Shown here: piece by piece, positions 29,002 through 36,592 of the stretch
Layout of the letters: each line of letters opens with the position of its first letter
How positions within the stretch are numbered: the stretch's first letter is position 1
NCBI RefSeq assembly: GCF_002836415.1
Contig: NZ_PJBP01000122.1
Span: 1-44,944 of the forward strand
Direction: 5' to 3'
Length of the DNA: 44,944 nt
Source of the DNA: Psychromonas sp. MB-3u-54
Lineage (GTDB): Bacteria > Pseudomonadota > Gammaproteobacteria > Enterobacterales > Psychromonadaceae
The notes under the pieces: model-generated
Database searches by the model: none
What the model saw: only the letters and a program-made list of their open reading frames with translations
Told to the model about the DNA's origin: nothing
Made by a program: the position numbers and the translations under genes

Positions 29002-29725
29002 CAATACACTCCTTATCATTAGTTAGATAACCACAAAGCATCCCTATAAAAGTTGCCGCAATCAGTGCGTACTCTTTCAGAAATATTGAAAGTACAATTG
29101 CACTCAAACCGCTACTGATCACAGAGATCAAAGTTGATTTATTTTTAATTGCAGGAAAAACTATCGCAATGAAGGTTGCAGCGATAGCAAACTCAAGACC
29201 GAGATGTTCTATGTTAGGGATGTGTTGGCCGGCAATAATTCCAACAAAGGTTGAAATATTCCAAATTAAATAAAATACAACCCCCGAACTTATGGCATAA
29301 ATAGGACTAAAAATTTTATGTTTTTCCATGTAAGCACACGTTACTGCAAACATTTCATCTGTTAAAAAAAAGGCAATGCTACAACGAAGACCTAAAGAGC
29401 TTTTTCTTACATGTTCACGAAACACTGCTGAGTAGAGTAGATGGCGAGAGCTAATAACAAATGTAGAAGAAAAGATAGAGGACAAAGAGCCTACTGCACC
29501 TATAATAGTGAGTGCCGCTAATTGAGCTGCCCCTGCAAAAACTAACAGTGACATTAATTGAGCTTGTAACGGTGATAGTCCAACATTTATGGCTAATGAG
29601 CCACATAGAACTCCCCAAGGCACAGTTGCTAATGCTAGGGGAAAAATATCAATTGTTGCCTGATTAATTGTTTTTAAATCGCTTATGAAAATTTTCCTAG
29701 CGATTACGATATGACTTGTTGACAT
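28994..29725 (-). CDS. azlC: AzlC-family branched-chain amino acid exporter
   Basis: A 243-aa inner-membrane protein, the large subunit of the AzlCD exporter. Signature segments include PLALATVPWGVLCGSLAIN (about 27-45), LVFAGAAQLAAL (about 61-72) and the charged FFLTDEMFAV (about 118-127). AAGGAG lies 8 bases upstream of the ATG. It follows the AraC-type regulator gene (48-bp gap) on the same strand. The three-gene module is visibly AT-richer than the ABC operon next to it and lies between two direct repeats, which suggests a separately acquired cassette. Confidence 0.9.
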   Translation of the reverse strand: MSTSHIVIARKIFISDLKTINQATIDIFPLALATVPWGVLCGSLAINVGLSPLQAQLMSLLVFAGAAQLAALTIIGAVGSLSSIFSSTFVISSRHLLYSAVFREHVRKSSLGLRCSIAFFLTDEMFAVTCAYMEKHKIFSPIYAISSGVVFYLIWNISTFVGIIAGQHIPNIEHLGLEFAIAATFIAIVFPAIKNKSTLISVISSGLSAIVLSIFLKEYALIAATFIGMLCGYLTNDKECIDE

Positions 29726-29772
29726 TAAAGAACTCCTTCAAGTTTTTGAAAGAGATTAATATTTAAGTGATA

Positions 29773-30633
29773 TTAGTTCTTGTACAAAACTGCTTGTTTT
29801 TGAAACTGACTTGGCGTGGTGCCTAGTGCTTTTTTAAAGTGTCGATTGAAATGGCTTTGATCATGAAAACCGCAATCTGTAGCAACCATCGCTGGTTTTA
29901 ATCCAGCTTTAAGTAACGTTTTTGCTTTTTTTAATCTTGATTGGATTTGATAGCTATGTGGAGCAAGCTCGAATATCTTTTTAAATTGCCTTATAAAATG
30001 AAATTGACTTAAACCTGCAATGTTTGCTAATTGCTTCAATGATATATCTTCAGCGGGATAACAATCTAAATATTCTTTTACTCGAATGAGCCTTTCTTTA
30101 CTACCTGATATATCTTGGGGGGTATTGCGAAGTGAGGAATGTCTTAATGTTAGTCTAAACATTATACTATACAGTACAGTTTCTGTAAGTAACTTAGAAG
30201 CCCCGTTATCTACTTGAGTAAATAACAACCTTAATTGTTCAGTTAGTCGTTGATCGTTTATAACTGACGAACAGAAGTATGGTGCAAACTCTTTTCCATC
30301 ATGGAGATCACTACAAACATTTTCAAAGTGTTCTGGTAAAGGATACATCGCTCGATATTTCCAACCGTCAGGAGAAGCAGATTCTCCTGTGTGTACATCG
30401 TCAGCATTAACTAAAATAATAGAGTTTGTATCCGCAGTATGAATTTTACCACTGCGATAAAAACGCTGAGCGCCTTTTTCAATGACGCCAATAGTGTAAC
30501 CTTCATGGACATGTTTAGAGAATTCTTGATTTTTATAATCAGCGTTAACAATTTCAATACCGTCATATGCATTTGCAATAGTGAAGTTGGCCTTATCCTT
30601 AGTATTTTCATTCATATCTAATACAAACTCCAT
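29773..30633 (-). CDS. AraC-family transcriptional regulator (cupin N-domain)
   Basis: A 286-aa regulator with an N-terminal AraC-type cupin sensor (KHVHEGYTIGVIEKGAQRFYR, about 40-60, through the NADDVHTGE segment) and a C-terminal double helix-turn-helix: ISLKQLANIAGLSQFHFIRQFKK (about 206-228) and MVATDCGFHDQSHFNRHFKK (about 249-268), ending in LGTTPSQF. It is encoded directly upstream of azlCD and most likely controls export in response to an amino acid or analogue. Start ATG 30633 has no good ribosome-binding site; ATG 30615 has GGAG 12 bases upstream and may be the real one. The effector is unknown. Confidence 0.88.
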   Translation of the reverse strand: MEFVLDMNENTKDKANFTIANAYDGIEIVNADYKNQEFSKHVHEGYTIGVIEKGAQRFYRSGKIHTADTNSIILVNADDVHTGESASPDGWKYRAMYPLPEHFENVCSDLHDGKEFAPYFCSSVINDQRLTEQLRLLFTQVDNGASKLLTETVLYSIMFRLTLRHSSLRNTPQDISGSKERLIRVKEYLDCYPAEDISLKQLANIAGLSQFHFIRQFKKIFELAPHSYQIQSRLKKAKTLLKAGLKPAMVATDCGFHDQSHFNRHFKKALGTTPSQFQKQAVLYKN

Positions 30634-31332
30634 TTTTTTAATTGTACGATATTGCTATTATTTTGAATATAAATTTATTTTTTTATAATCTAATTTAGAC
30701 TTGTGGTTGAATTGAATACCTTTTATCAGTGTGCTTATAAATCAAAAACTAATACAATTGACAAGCCCTTTTCCACAAAAAGTAAAAAGAAAAAGATGGG
30801 ACATCCAAATTTTTTTATAAACGATACTGATGCCCGCTTTAAAGTTTAATATGAGAATAAATAACTGATGTTACGCCGTCCCCAGATAGAATAGGGCTTA
30901 CAGCAATGTCTAAAAAAGTAAATAAGAAGACTCACGGGAGCGTCCATATATGTCTCGGTAACGTATTTATAAGAGATATAAGTAGAGTAAGTTGATAACT
31001 GTATGCTTATCAAGTGGTTTTTACTAGCCTCGATTGGTATAAGGTTCCGTAAGGGTTAGTGGCAATAGGAAAATTTTTGCTTGTTCCATTTTTTTATTTT
31101 TGAGTGTCCTCACTTTGGTTCTTTGATAGAGATCTCAACAAATGAAAATAGGTTTATTTACCAGATATAAAGTGTCGGTTTACAATCAAGAATTGGATCT
31201 ATCTGACTGTTCTATAAACTGGTTATGATATGGTTTTTATCAATAAATTAAATTTAAAATGCGTGTTAGTGAGAATACAGACTAATACACTGTTATAAGC
31301 TACTCAAGTTTTGCGGTTAATCTGGAAGTATT
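30634..31332. other. Intergenic region with second direct repeat
   Basis: AT-rich sequence of 700 bp with no convincing gene. It contains the second copy of the 90-bp direct repeat (30971-31064, inner palindrome TTGATAA/TTATCAA), a GATGGGACATCC fragment shared with the family A/B repeats, and a 29-codon frame from ATG 30906 (MSKKVNKKTHGSVHICLG...) without a ribosome-binding site, which I do not call. The promoter of the cupin gene should be in the last 150 bp. Confidence 0.6.
30971..31064. repeat. Direct repeat with inner palindrome, copy 2
   Basis: The partner of 28461-28553 in the same orientation. The two copies enclose azlD, azlC and the AraC-type gene, about 2.4 kb. The inner inverted repeat keeps 7-bp arms with compensating loop changes. 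Confidence 0.78.
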
Positions 31333-31644
31333 GTGGAAATAATCAGAAGTAAAGAATTCACAGCAACCCGTGCTTGGGGTGCAAAAGATATCTCTAATAT
31401 GAATGGGGTCACAACTCGCTTACATTGGACAGATCAACCATACAAATGGCACATTAACGATGGCGAAGAAGTTTTTGCTGTTGTAGATGGTGTAGTAGAA
31501 ATGCTCTATAAAGAGAATGGAATCGAACAATCTACCCTATTAAATACGGGTGATATCTTTTATGCTTCCGTTGGTACTGAACATGTCGCTCACCCGATAG
31601 GTGAAGCTAGAATCTTAGTCATCGAATCAGAAGGTAGCGTATAA
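31333..31644 (+). CDS. Single-domain cupin protein
   Basis: A 103-aa beta-barrel protein of the small cupin type. The first cupin motif is altered (KWHINDGEEVFAVVDG: H-x-N in place of H-x-H, with Glu and Gly kept) and the second reads TGDIFYASVGTEHVAHP, keeping Gly and His. Such proteins bind a metal and act as small isomerases, sensors or storage proteins; none can be chosen here. The start is GTG with GGAAG 6 bases upstream. It is followed by a possible stem-loop and stands alone or with the small membrane protein downstream (113-bp gap). Confidence 0.72.
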   Translation: MEIIRSKEFTATRAWGAKDISNMNGVTTRLHWTDQPYKWHINDGEEVFAVVDGVVEMLYKENGIEQSTLLNTGDIFYASVGTEHVAHPIGEARILVIESEGSV

Positions 31645-31659
31645 AAAGCTAATTAATAA

Positions 31660-31690
31660 GGGAAAAAACAGTTGGCTGTTTTCGTCCCTC
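31660..31690 (+). terminator. Possible terminator after the cupin gene
   Basis: GGG-A-AAAACAG and CTGTTTT-CG-TCCC pair around the loop TTGG. There is no T run after it, so it may be only an attenuating or stabilising stem-loop. Confidence 0.4.
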
Positions 31691-31757
31691 AATATTTTAG
31701 CCAACAATTTTTTGCCCGTTATTAGGGCGTTTATATTTTTTAAGGATAAAAAACAGC

Positions 31758-32021
31758 ATGAAGCATACTTTATTTGCATTTGTCTTACGTAATCTAATCC
31801 AATTAACGATGACCATTATTTTTGTTGTTGTTCTGGCTATCTTGCCTGTTTTTTTTATCGCTTCTTTAAATCCTGACTGGTATATGAGTTTAACTGATAC
31901 AGGGAAAAGATTGTTTTTTTTCCCGCTAATGATTATTGCCGTTATTGTCTCAAGACAAGTGAATAAGAGATTATGCATAACTAAAAAAGTGAACAAGTTT
32001 ATCGGTGTTACAGAGTCATAG
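31758..32021 (+). CDS. Small two-helix membrane protein, unknown function
   Basis: An 87-aa product with two hydrophobic segments (about residues 15-36, MTMTIIFVVVLAILPVFFIA-like, and 52-65, FFFPLMIIAVIVS) and a basic C-terminal tail RQVNKRLCITKKVNKF. AAGGAT 11 bases before the ATG supports translation. I do not recognise the family. Confidence 0.55.
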   Translation: MKHTLFAFVLRNLIQLTMTIIFVVVLAILPVFFIASLNPDWYMSLTDTGKRLFFFPLMIIAVIVSRQVNKRLCITKKVNKFIGVTES

Positions 32022-32119
32022 TACTTATTGTGCTGTTGAGTACTTTGTTCCACATAATATATGGCAAGCCATTAAATTTTATCCCTAGATGCCACAAACA
32101 AGCCCGCTTTTTTATGCTT

Positions 32120-32400
32120 TTCTGCCTAATTAAATTGCGGGATATCCACTGATTGGATTATTAATAATCAACTTATTAGCTTAACAAAGGTTTGGGTATC
32201 GAGCTTTCTAGCTTCGAGTTTCGAGCTTTCTAGCTTTCTAGCTTTCTAGCTTTCTAGTTTTCCAGTTTTCTAGTTTTCCAGCTTTCCAGCTTTCTAGCTT
32301 TCTAGCTTTCGAGCTTTCGAGCTTTCTAGCTTTCTAGCTTTCTAGTTTTCGAGTTTTCGAGTTTTCGAGTTTTCGAGCTTTCGAGCTTTCCAGTGATAAT
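32120..32400. repeat. Family B tail joined to 8-bp satellite, locus 6
   Basis: From 32130 to 32192 the sequence (GGGATATCCACTGATTGG... AACTTATTAGCTTAACAAAG) matches the right end of the family B element at 36150-36215. It runs directly into an 8-bp satellite of about 24 units, chiefly TCTAGCTT and TCGAGCTT with TCTAGTTT and TCGAGTTT blocks, ending at 32392. This is a clear junction between two repeat classes. No gene. Confidence 0.88.
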
Positions 32401-32468
32401 AATGTGATGGGTCAAGGATCATGTGAGATGATAGTTTAAACTTACTTCATTTCAAAACAGGATGTTTT

Positions 32469-33347
32469 ATGCCGATTTATCAAGATCAGATCCTTGCTCC
32501 CTTACCCACTCATGCACAATTTTTGACTTTTGAACGCAAGCTAGGCGGCACAGCCAAACCTTCACTGCTGGCACTGCAGTCAATTTTTGATAACGACTCT
32601 ATGTTAGTGGGGCTTGGCGTCAGTCTTATGAAAACATTTAATTGCGTGATCGAAGGGCTAAAACCCATGCCGTCTCTGCAATCTGGGGCTATTACCATTC
32701 CCACTTCTCATGGTGCGTTATGGGTTCGTGTCAGCGGAAGCGATCCGGGTGAAACTATGTTTAGCGCGGAGTCAGTTATTCAAGCCGTTGCTGATGGTTT
32801 TGTATTGACCGAACAAGTTCCGGCTTTTACGCATCGTCAAAACCGAGATTTAAGCGGCTATGAGGATGGCACCGAAAATCCGCAGGATGACGATGCGATT
32901 AAAACGGCCATTATTAAAAGCGATAAAAGGGGCATCAATGGCTCATCATTTGTGGCCGTGCAATCTTGGATCCATGATATTAAGCACCTCAAAAGTCTGC
33001 CGCAAACACATCAGGATCACATTATTGGCCGCCGTTTAAGTGATAATGAGGAGTTAGACGACGCGCCTGTCTCTGCGCATGTCAAACGTACTGCGCAGGA
33101 AAGCTTTACACCGGAAGCCTTTATGTGGCGTCGTTCATTGCCTTGGGCGAAAAATGGGCGTTGTGGATTGCAGTTTGTTTGTTTTGCAACTAGCTATTAC
33201 CCTTATGAGGTACAGCTTAAACGCATGATTGGAATGGAAGACGGTATTACCGATGGTCTATTTGAATTTAGCCGTCCAGTCACCGGAGCTTATTTCTGGT
33301 GCCCGCCTGTTGATGCTTCCGGCTTAGATTTAAGCGCTCTTATTTAA
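32469..33347 (+). CDS. Dyp-type haem peroxidase (YfeX-like)
   Basis: A 292-aa cytoplasmic haem protein that reduces peroxides with broad reductants. It has the Dyp signature GYEDGTENP at 130-138 with catalytic D133, the proximal haem ligand H204 in SAHVKRTA and the distal arginine in WRRSLPW (R221 or R222). Spacing agrees with E. coli YfeX (D143, H215, R232) at a constant offset of about 10. No signal peptide or Tat motif. AGGAT 8 bases upstream supports the ATG. No encapsulin gene lies next to it, so encapsulation is not suggested. Confidence 0.92.
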   Translation: MPIYQDQILAPLPTHAQFLTFERKLGGTAKPSLLALQSIFDNDSMLVGLGVSLMKTFNCVIEGLKPMPSLQSGAITIPTSHGALWVRVSGSDPGETMFSAESVIQAVADGFVLTEQVPAFTHRQNRDLSGYEDGTENPQDDDAIKTAIIKSDKRGINGSSFVAVQSWIHDIKHLKSLPQTHQDHIIGRRLSDNEELDDAPVSAHVKRTAQESFTPEAFMWRRSLPWAKNGRCGLQFVCFATSYYPYEVQLKRMIGMEDGITDGLFEFSRPVTGAYFWCPPVDASGLDLSALI

Positions 33348-33809
33348 AAGGGCATAAGCACGGTTAGCTTGCATTCATCTTCTGTGCTTATACTTGATTT
33401 CGCCGTTTTTAATTTTAAAGATGGTACAAAACTTTCCGGCTTTTCATATCAATAAGATATTTTTATTGGTTCAAAAAGTGGATGAAAAGGCTCAGTTCCT
33501 GCAACAGGTGCATACTTTGTCGTTTTAAATCCCGCCTCAGGTTGGCAAAAGCAACAGGCCGAGCCTAAAGGCTCAATTCCGAGAGCCGGTGCACACTTTA
33601 TCATTTGGAACCCGGGCAATATTTTGTGAAAAATATCCTATCAAAAGTGATCATATCAAAGGCATTAATCAAGTGATCAGATTTATTCTTCAAATCATAA
33701 TTACTGCGTTATGAGTGAAAAGCTTTGGCTGTTCGATCTTTTTACAGAGGTAATAATTATACTGATAGGGGACTGCTTAATGATTAAACTGTCCCCTGAT
33801 AAGTGGAAA
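33348..33809. other. Spacer with degraded inverted family B copy
   Basis: No gene. From about 33470 to 33630 lies a degraded family B element in reverse orientation (GAGCCTAAAGGCTCAATTCCGAGAGCCGGTGCACACTTTATCATTTGGAAC), preceded by an internal near-duplicate (CAGTTCCTGCAACAGGTGCATACTTTGTCG). A family A scrap (AAAGCTTTGGCTGTTCGATC) is at about 33719. A 7-bp-arm stem AGGGGAC/GTCCCCT at 33768-33798 lies just past the fasciclin gene, without a T run. Confidence 0.7.
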
Positions 33810-34307
33810 TTATTCTGGTAAAATAACAGCATCTATTACATGGATAACACCATTGCTTGCTTCAACATCTGCTATCACTACGGTCGCATCGTCTATCATC
33901 ACTTTACCGTCCATGATGTCCACCATAACATCTTGTCCCTGAACCGTTGTTGCGCTGTCGAGTTCCATGACATCTGCGGCCATCACTTTGCCGGCAACCA
34001 CATGATAGGTGAGTATCGAAACCAACTGTTCTTTGTTTTCAGGCAGTAGTAACATGTCTAACGTGCCTTCAGGTAATTTAGCAAATGCCTCGTCAGTTGG
34101 TGCAAACACAGTAAAGGGTCCTTCACTTTTTAAAGTATCCACCAGTTCAGCTGCTTTTAATGCTGCAACCAGAGTCGTAAACGAACCGTTTTCAACCGCC
34201 ACATCAACAATATCTTTTTTCATGCCATGACTGTCGGCTTGTGCCAAAGGCATGAAAATTAAACTGCTCATTAGTAACGCACCAATAGTCAATATTTTGT
34301 TTAACAT
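33810..34307 (-). CDS. Secreted fasciclin (FAS1) domain protein
   Basis: A 165-aa exported protein: a signal peptide ([20 protein letters not shown], cleavage likely after AQA at residue 24) and one complete FAS1 domain with the two conserved boxes, [13 protein letters not shown] (about 63-75) and [14 protein letters not shown] at the C-terminus. FAS1 proteins mediate adhesion or bind ligands in the periplasm or at the surface. AAAGGAAAG gives a strong ribosome-binding site. A nested inverted repeat sits just upstream. Confidence 0.92.
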   Translation of the reverse strand: MLNKILTIGALLMSSLIFMPLAQADSHGMKKDIVDVAVENGSFTTLVAALKAAELVDTLKSEGPFTVFAPTDEAFAKLPEGTLDMLLLPENKEQLVSILTYHVVAGKVMAADVMELDSATTVQGQDVMVDIMDGKVMIDDATVVIADVEASNGVIHVIDAVILPE

Positions 34308-34321
34308 AATACTTTCCTTTT

Positions 34322-34376
34322 AAGTGAACGTTCAAATCATCGAATGATGATTTGCGCTACATAATACGTTCACTTT
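34322..34376. promoter_or_regulatory. Nested inverted repeats upstream of the fasciclin gene
   Basis: The outer arms AAGTGAACGT and ACGTTCACTT are perfect 10-bp inverses. The inner AAATCATC-GAAT-GATGATTT is an 8-bp-arm hairpin. The set lies 14-69 bp before the start codon, so it could be an operator or a 5' leader structure. I know of no named regulator for it. Confidence 0.6.
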
Positions 34377-34681
34377 TAAATAATAGATCATTAATTTATA
34401 CTTATAATGTCAATTAAAGTTAATTTTAGGTTTGCTGTTATACCAAAAGCATTACATTTATGATCACTTTATTAATGCGTTTGGTATTACCGCAAACAGC
34501 GGTAATCGGTTCTCGGAGCGCACCCTAAGGGCGATTAATGAATGTAGCCGAAAGTGGAATGTTTTTATTTGTGAGCAGAATAGCACTGCACTGCACTGTT
34601 ATGTGCAACTACACTTGTAGATTAAATCTAAGCTTGATTGTTGTTTTTTAGGAATTTCAGAAAGAAATAAGGAGTACTAAA
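34377..34681. other. Spacer before the DUF2278 gene
   Basis: Contains one family D unit near 34494-34531 (GCGGTAATCGG...GCGCACCCTAAGGG). A 62-codon open frame at 34432-34620 runs through it and is not supported as a gene. The ribosome-binding site of the next gene (AAGGAG) is at the end. Confidence 0.6.
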
Positions 34682-35371
34682 ATGTCATTATCTGATGGGT
34701 ATGGGGTTGCGATAGGAACTTTTGTTAGCTTTACAAGAGATAATCCTGATTCTTATGGTAACTACTATCACGGTATATTAAAAATTAAGACACTTGATGG
34801 TGAATATACTTGTGCAATTGATGTAGACACCCCCAATACATCCGTTGGCGTGGAGTATAAAATAATTTCGCTGATTCCCTCAGATTTGCATGTCATTTCA
34901 CCGCTCAGCAACGGTTACCATGAATTATTTTCTAATGCGACTTCAGGCGCAATTGATTACATTCGAAGTGCGTACCTTGTTCCAAAACTACCCGATAGCC
35001 TTAGAAAATGGATGCGCTATTTTTTTATGGGGCATTTAATCAGTCTCATTGAGCATCTTATGTTGAGGCGGGGATACGGCTGGAAGAGTAATACGGGTGA
35101 TAAGACGCTAAATGAATTAGAAAGTATTCTAAATACCGGCAATGTAACAAAAATATATGTGTTTGGAGAGCCTTTTAGCAGCGGTGATTTAGGCGTCCAT
35201 AATATCCATCAAAACCAAGGGGATCCTAGTGGAACAAGTTGGTGGTCTGAAAACGGTATTTGGCAAGATGGCGCGACAATCATTGAAAAATCCGACGGTA
35301 CTATAACTGCTTTTATCAATAAATTTACTAGCCAAAGCTATATAACCGATGGCAGTGGGCATCCTGTTTAG
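34682..35371 (+). CDS. DUF2278 (YukJ-like) protein
   Basis: A 229-aa soluble protein of unknown function related to Bacillus subtilis YukJ. It has the family's beta-rich N-terminus (VAIGTFVSFTRDNPDSYGNYYHGIL) and the conserved C-terminal box GVHNIHQNQGDPSG (about 175-188) followed by NGIWQDGATIIE (about 197-208) and SQSYITDGSGHPV. The middle (DYIRSAYLVPKL...GHLISLIEHL) corresponds to the conserved hydrophobic block. AAGGAG 8 bases upstream is a strong ribosome-binding site. It stands alone among repeats. The box with its His/Asn/Asp residues looks like a catalytic or metal site, which is my inference. Confidence 0.8.
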   Translation: MSLSDGYGVAIGTFVSFTRDNPDSYGNYYHGILKIKTLDGEYTCAIDVDTPNTSVGVEYKIISLIPSDLHVISPLSNGYHELFSNATSGAIDYIRSAYLVPKLPDSLRKWMRYFFMGHLISLIEHLMLRRGYGWKSNTGDKTLNELESILNTGNVTKIYVFGEPFSSGDLGVHNIHQNQGDPSGTSWWSENGIWQDGATIIEKSDGTITAFINKFTSQSYITDGSGHPV

Positions 35372-36592
35372 AAAATAGGCTGTATTTAACAATAGACGCG
35401 AAAAACCAATATGTTGTAAAAGTTGCAGAGTAAATAAATTCATTTTTACTTTCCGAGTGCTGTTTAAAAGAGGATCTAATAGGTGGCACCATTTGTCGGT
35501 GCAGAGCTTAGTAGCCTGAACCGCCGTTTAATTCTTCCTATGATTTCCTTTGCTAAAGTCATTTTCCTGGCAAGAAAAACGTCCGGAAATTACCTGGCCG
35601 CATGGTTTGGTGCTTTAGAAACGAAAAGCATTGCTTGTCCCTTCAGAAACCTAATGTCCCATTTTTTTCAACACCTAATACCAAATCCATTAATTTTCTA
35701 CTCATTTATGCTGGTTAAAACACATGCTAGCTAGACATAAAACGATGTTTTAGTCTTTGTGATTAATTTGATTCATAACATCCTGTTATTCCCCACTTCG
35801 TGGCCAGCTAAAGCTGTTCAAAATCGTTCCAGACGATTTTGTATAATTAGAACAACTAGTTACTGCAATTAATGCCTTGCTTTCATGGGTTTTTCCGGCG
35901 CCTAAATAGATCACCTAATTAGTGGAATTGGTATAACTCGAATGGCTCATTTATTTTCATATGATGATTTAAAAGAATATAAGATATGGATGTCCAGCCT
36001 TTTTGCAGCCTTTTTGTTTGATGACGAAAAGTAACCGGATGTTTTTACAAAACATTGCCCCGCCTGAAGGCGCTGTTCCAAATAAGATAATGTACACCGA
36101 CTTTCGGAACTGGGCCTTCAGGCTCGGCGTTGTTGATTTGTAAAAATTGTGGGATATTCAGTTATTGAATTGTTAAAAATCAACTTATTAGCCTAATAAA
36201 AGTTTGGGTGTCCAGCCTTTTTAATACTTCTGGTCTGTCCATAATTTTTTTAAACGGCACAAAGCAAATTGCGGATGAGTTCCTGAATTTATTTCTGCGC
36301 AGTTGGTCATATTCAGAGCTCCTTTTATATGAAATGATGTCACAAATTTCACTAATGTGGCAATAATAATTCTAGTGGTTTATGTAAAATCAAGATATAA
36401 ATAAGAAAAGATATTTATATCTGAAATACTTGTTTATAGGTCAGTTGCGTGTGGGTCCTCATCGCCGCATCTATTGCCGCAGGAATCCCGAACAGCTTAC
36501 AAGCCCTTGACCGCTTTCACTGCTTAATGCAACTATGTTGTATTCAATGCTTTTTATAATATTGTATTCATATTTTTTTGGAATGAAGTCAA
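35372..36592. repeat. Dispersed repeat island (families A and B)
   Basis: No intact gene. A truncated family A copy lies at about 35494-35665 (CAGAGCTTAGTAGCCTGAACCGCCG to GAAACGAAAAGCATTGCTTGTCC). A complete family B copy is at 35937-36223 (GAATGGCTCATTTATTTTCA to GTTTGGGTGTCCAGCC). From about 36440 to 36550 there is a short higher-G+C stretch that translates as VWVLIAASIAAGIPNSLQAL on the plus strand; it could be a scrap of a membrane-protein gene but has no start or partner. The remainder is AT-rich. Confidence 0.75.

Noticed and set aside
30906-30995. 29-codon frame beginning MSKKVNKKTHG
   Set aside because: No ribosome-binding site, and its end overlaps the direct repeat; no evidence of conservation in this window.
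32469-33347. Encapsulin-associated peroxidase
   Set aside because: No encapsulin shell gene is adjacent; the protein fits the cytoplasmic YfeX type better.
34432-34620. 62-codon frame between the fasciclin and DUF2278 genes
   Set aside because: It crosses a family D unit and lacks start signals.
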